Origin: an uncultured Veillonella sp.
Lineage (GTDB): Bacteria > Bacillota > Negativicutes > Veillonellales > Veillonellaceae
Length of the DNA stretch: 7,236 bases
NCBI GenBank assembly: GCA_900549845.1
Contig: URPT01000085.1
Location: 1 to 7,236, forward strand
Direction of reading: 5' to 3'
In this document: in pieces, positions 6,560 to 7,236 of the stretch
Layout: every line of letters begins with the position of its first letter
Position numbering within the stretch: the stretch's first letter is position 1
The notes under the pieces: model-generated
Databases searched by the model: none
The model's input: only the letters and a program-made list of their open reading frames with translations
Told to the model about the DNA's origin: nothing
Translations under genes and position numbers: made by a program

Positions 6560-6585
6560 CGTTGACCAATTATTTTGTTGAATTC

Positions 6586-6615
6586 ATAATATCATATAGT
6601 GAAAATACATGTCAA
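6586..6615 (-). promoter_or_regulatory. glnA: glnA promoter
   Basis: On the minus strand a perfect TTGACA (6615-6610) is followed after 18 bp by TATTAT (6591-6586), with TGA directly before the -10 (extended -10). Transcription should start near 6579, giving a leader of about 92 nt that contains the attenuator-like hairpin. This is the best promoter match in the window. Confidence 0.75.
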
Positions 6616-6620
6616 TAACT

Positions 6621-6662
6621 TTCTATAGAATTTCATAATTCTCTTAACTATGTGGTTAAGAG
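6621..6662. promoter_or_regulatory. Cluster of inverted repeats upstream of the glnA promoter
   Basis: Three dyads lie side by side: TTCTATAGAA (6621-6630, perfect 10-bp palindrome, 5 bp from the -35 hexamer), GAATT-4-AATTC (6628-6641), and CTCTTAAC-6-GTTAAGAG (6641-6662, perfect 8-bp arms). The last sits about 60-85 bp upstream of the predicted glnA start, where activator sites are common. It could instead be a weak transcription terminator of yqeY, but no good T-tract follows on the minus strand. No match to the GlnR/TnrA box (TGTNA-N7-TNACA) was found. Confidence 0.5.
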
Positions 6663-6725
6663 TTCAATTTTAATGTATCGAAAATACTGACTATATGAAA
6701 TGTTTACTTCTATATTTATAATTGA

Positions 6726-7169
6726 TTATCCAAGTAATTCTTTAACGATATTATTAACTACTTTACCATCTGCACGGCCTTTAGTTTTTGGCATTACATG
6801 TTTCATAACATTACCCATGTTTACAGCATCGCCACAAGCTGCAATAGCTTCTTTTACAACAGTGCGGATTTCATCTTCACTCATTTGAGCTGGTAAATAT
6901 TTTTGAAGCACAGCCATCTCTTCTTTTACATGAGCGATCAAATCTTCACGGCCAGCTTTTTCAAACTCAGTTAAAGAATCTTGACGAGTTTTCATTTCTT
7001 TTGCCAAAATACCAAGAATACCATTATCATCAAGTTCTACTTTGTCATTGATTTCTGTATTTTTAATAGCACTATTAACCATGCGAATAACAGAAAGAGC
7101 AGTTTTACCTTCTTCGCGTGCTTTCATAGCCGCTTTCATATCTTCTTTTAATTGATCTTTTAAGCTCAT
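6726..7169 (-). CDS. yqeY: GatB/YqeY domain protein
   Basis: A 147-residue cytoplasmic protein of the YqeY family, which shares a domain with the tail of GatB, a subunit of the tRNA-dependent amidotransferase; the role of the stand-alone form is not settled. Family features are present throughout: the helical start LKEDMKAAMKARE (7-19), IRMVNSAIKNTEI (28-40), KTRQDSLTEFEKAGREDL (60-77), LQKYLPAQMSEDEI (88-101), and the glycine-containing end MGNVMKHVMPKTKGRADGK (118-136). Length is typical. The ATG is preceded by AGGAGG (7180-7175) with 5 nt between. No clear terminator separates it from glnA, 238 bp downstream on the same strand, so some read-through into glnA is possible. Confidence 0.95.
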   Translation of the reverse strand: MSLKDQLKEDMKAAMKAREEGKTALSVIRMVNSAIKNTEINDKVELDDNGILGILAKEMKTRQDSLTEFEKAGREDLIAHVKEEMAVLQKYLPAQMSEDEIRTVVKEAIAACGDAVNMGNVMKHVMPKTKGRADGKVVNNIVKELLG

Positions 7170-7215
7170 TGTATCCTCCTGATCTATTTTAATTAGTAAT
7201 AATCTACATCATACT

Positions 7216-7221
7216 ATTATA
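7216..7221 (-). promoter_or_regulatory. Candidate -10 element of yqeY
   Basis: A perfect TATAAT reads on the minus strand about 46 nt before the yqeY start codon. A -35 hexamer at normal spacing would fall just outside the window, so only half of this promoter can be assessed. Confidence 0.4.
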
Positions 7222-7236
7222 AAGGTTAATCTTCAC

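Noticed and set aside
6528..6570. Leader peptide in the glnA 5' region starting at a TTG
   Set aside because: A 10-codon frame exists but has no ribosome binding site and no run of regulatory codons.
6488..6580. T-box or known riboswitch in the glnA leader
   Set aside because: The leader of about 92 nt is too short for a T-box, and I see no T-box consensus or other known aptamer core.

Overview
The window is AT-rich chromosomal DNA from a low-GC bacterium with strong AGGAGG-type ribosome binding sites. The protein set (Tpx, PsiE, a 634-residue glutamine synthetase, YqeY and a heterodimeric ABC exporter) fits a member of the Negativicutes, most likely Veillonella or a close relative. That assignment rests on recognition, not on a search. 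Nothing here looks like a mobile element, phage, CRISPR array or RNA gene; it reads as ordinary core genome with some interesting regulatory DNA between the genes.

Layout, left to right. Positions 1-3152 (minus strand) hold two ABC half-transporter genes in one operon. The upstream 573-residue subunit is complete and has a degenerate ATP site (Asp for the catalytic Glu, Gln for the H-loop His). The downstream partner overlaps it by 8 nt and is cut by the window edge, just as its signature motif begins. Positions 3153-3468 are a divergent intergenic region with a minus-strand promoter, three perfect tandem copies of a 16-bp repeat, two candidate plus-strand promoters and a long imperfect dyad at the predicted start of the tpx transcript. 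tpx (3469-3984, plus) encodes an atypical 2-Cys thiol peroxidase and ends at a strong terminator. psiE (4095-4490, plus) encodes a small four-helix membrane protein and converges on glnA, with a bidirectional terminator between them.

glnA (4583-6487, minus) encodes a long-form glutamine synthetase. Its promoter is close to consensus, and its short leader contains a two-tier hairpin followed by a U-rich tract that ends right at the ribosome binding site, which looks like a transcription attenuator. Two further dyads lie just upstream of the promoter. yqeY (6726-7169, minus) encodes a GatB/YqeY-domain protein and lies upstream of glnA on the same strand with no clear terminator between them.

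The genes do not form one pathway: there is an export operon, a peroxide-defence gene, a membrane protein of uncertain role, central nitrogen assimilation and a tRNA-amidation-related housekeeping protein. I found no convincing new multi-gene system. The best leads are the glnA leader hairpin, the tandem repeat between the divergent ABC and tpx promoters, and the dyad at the tpx transcription start.
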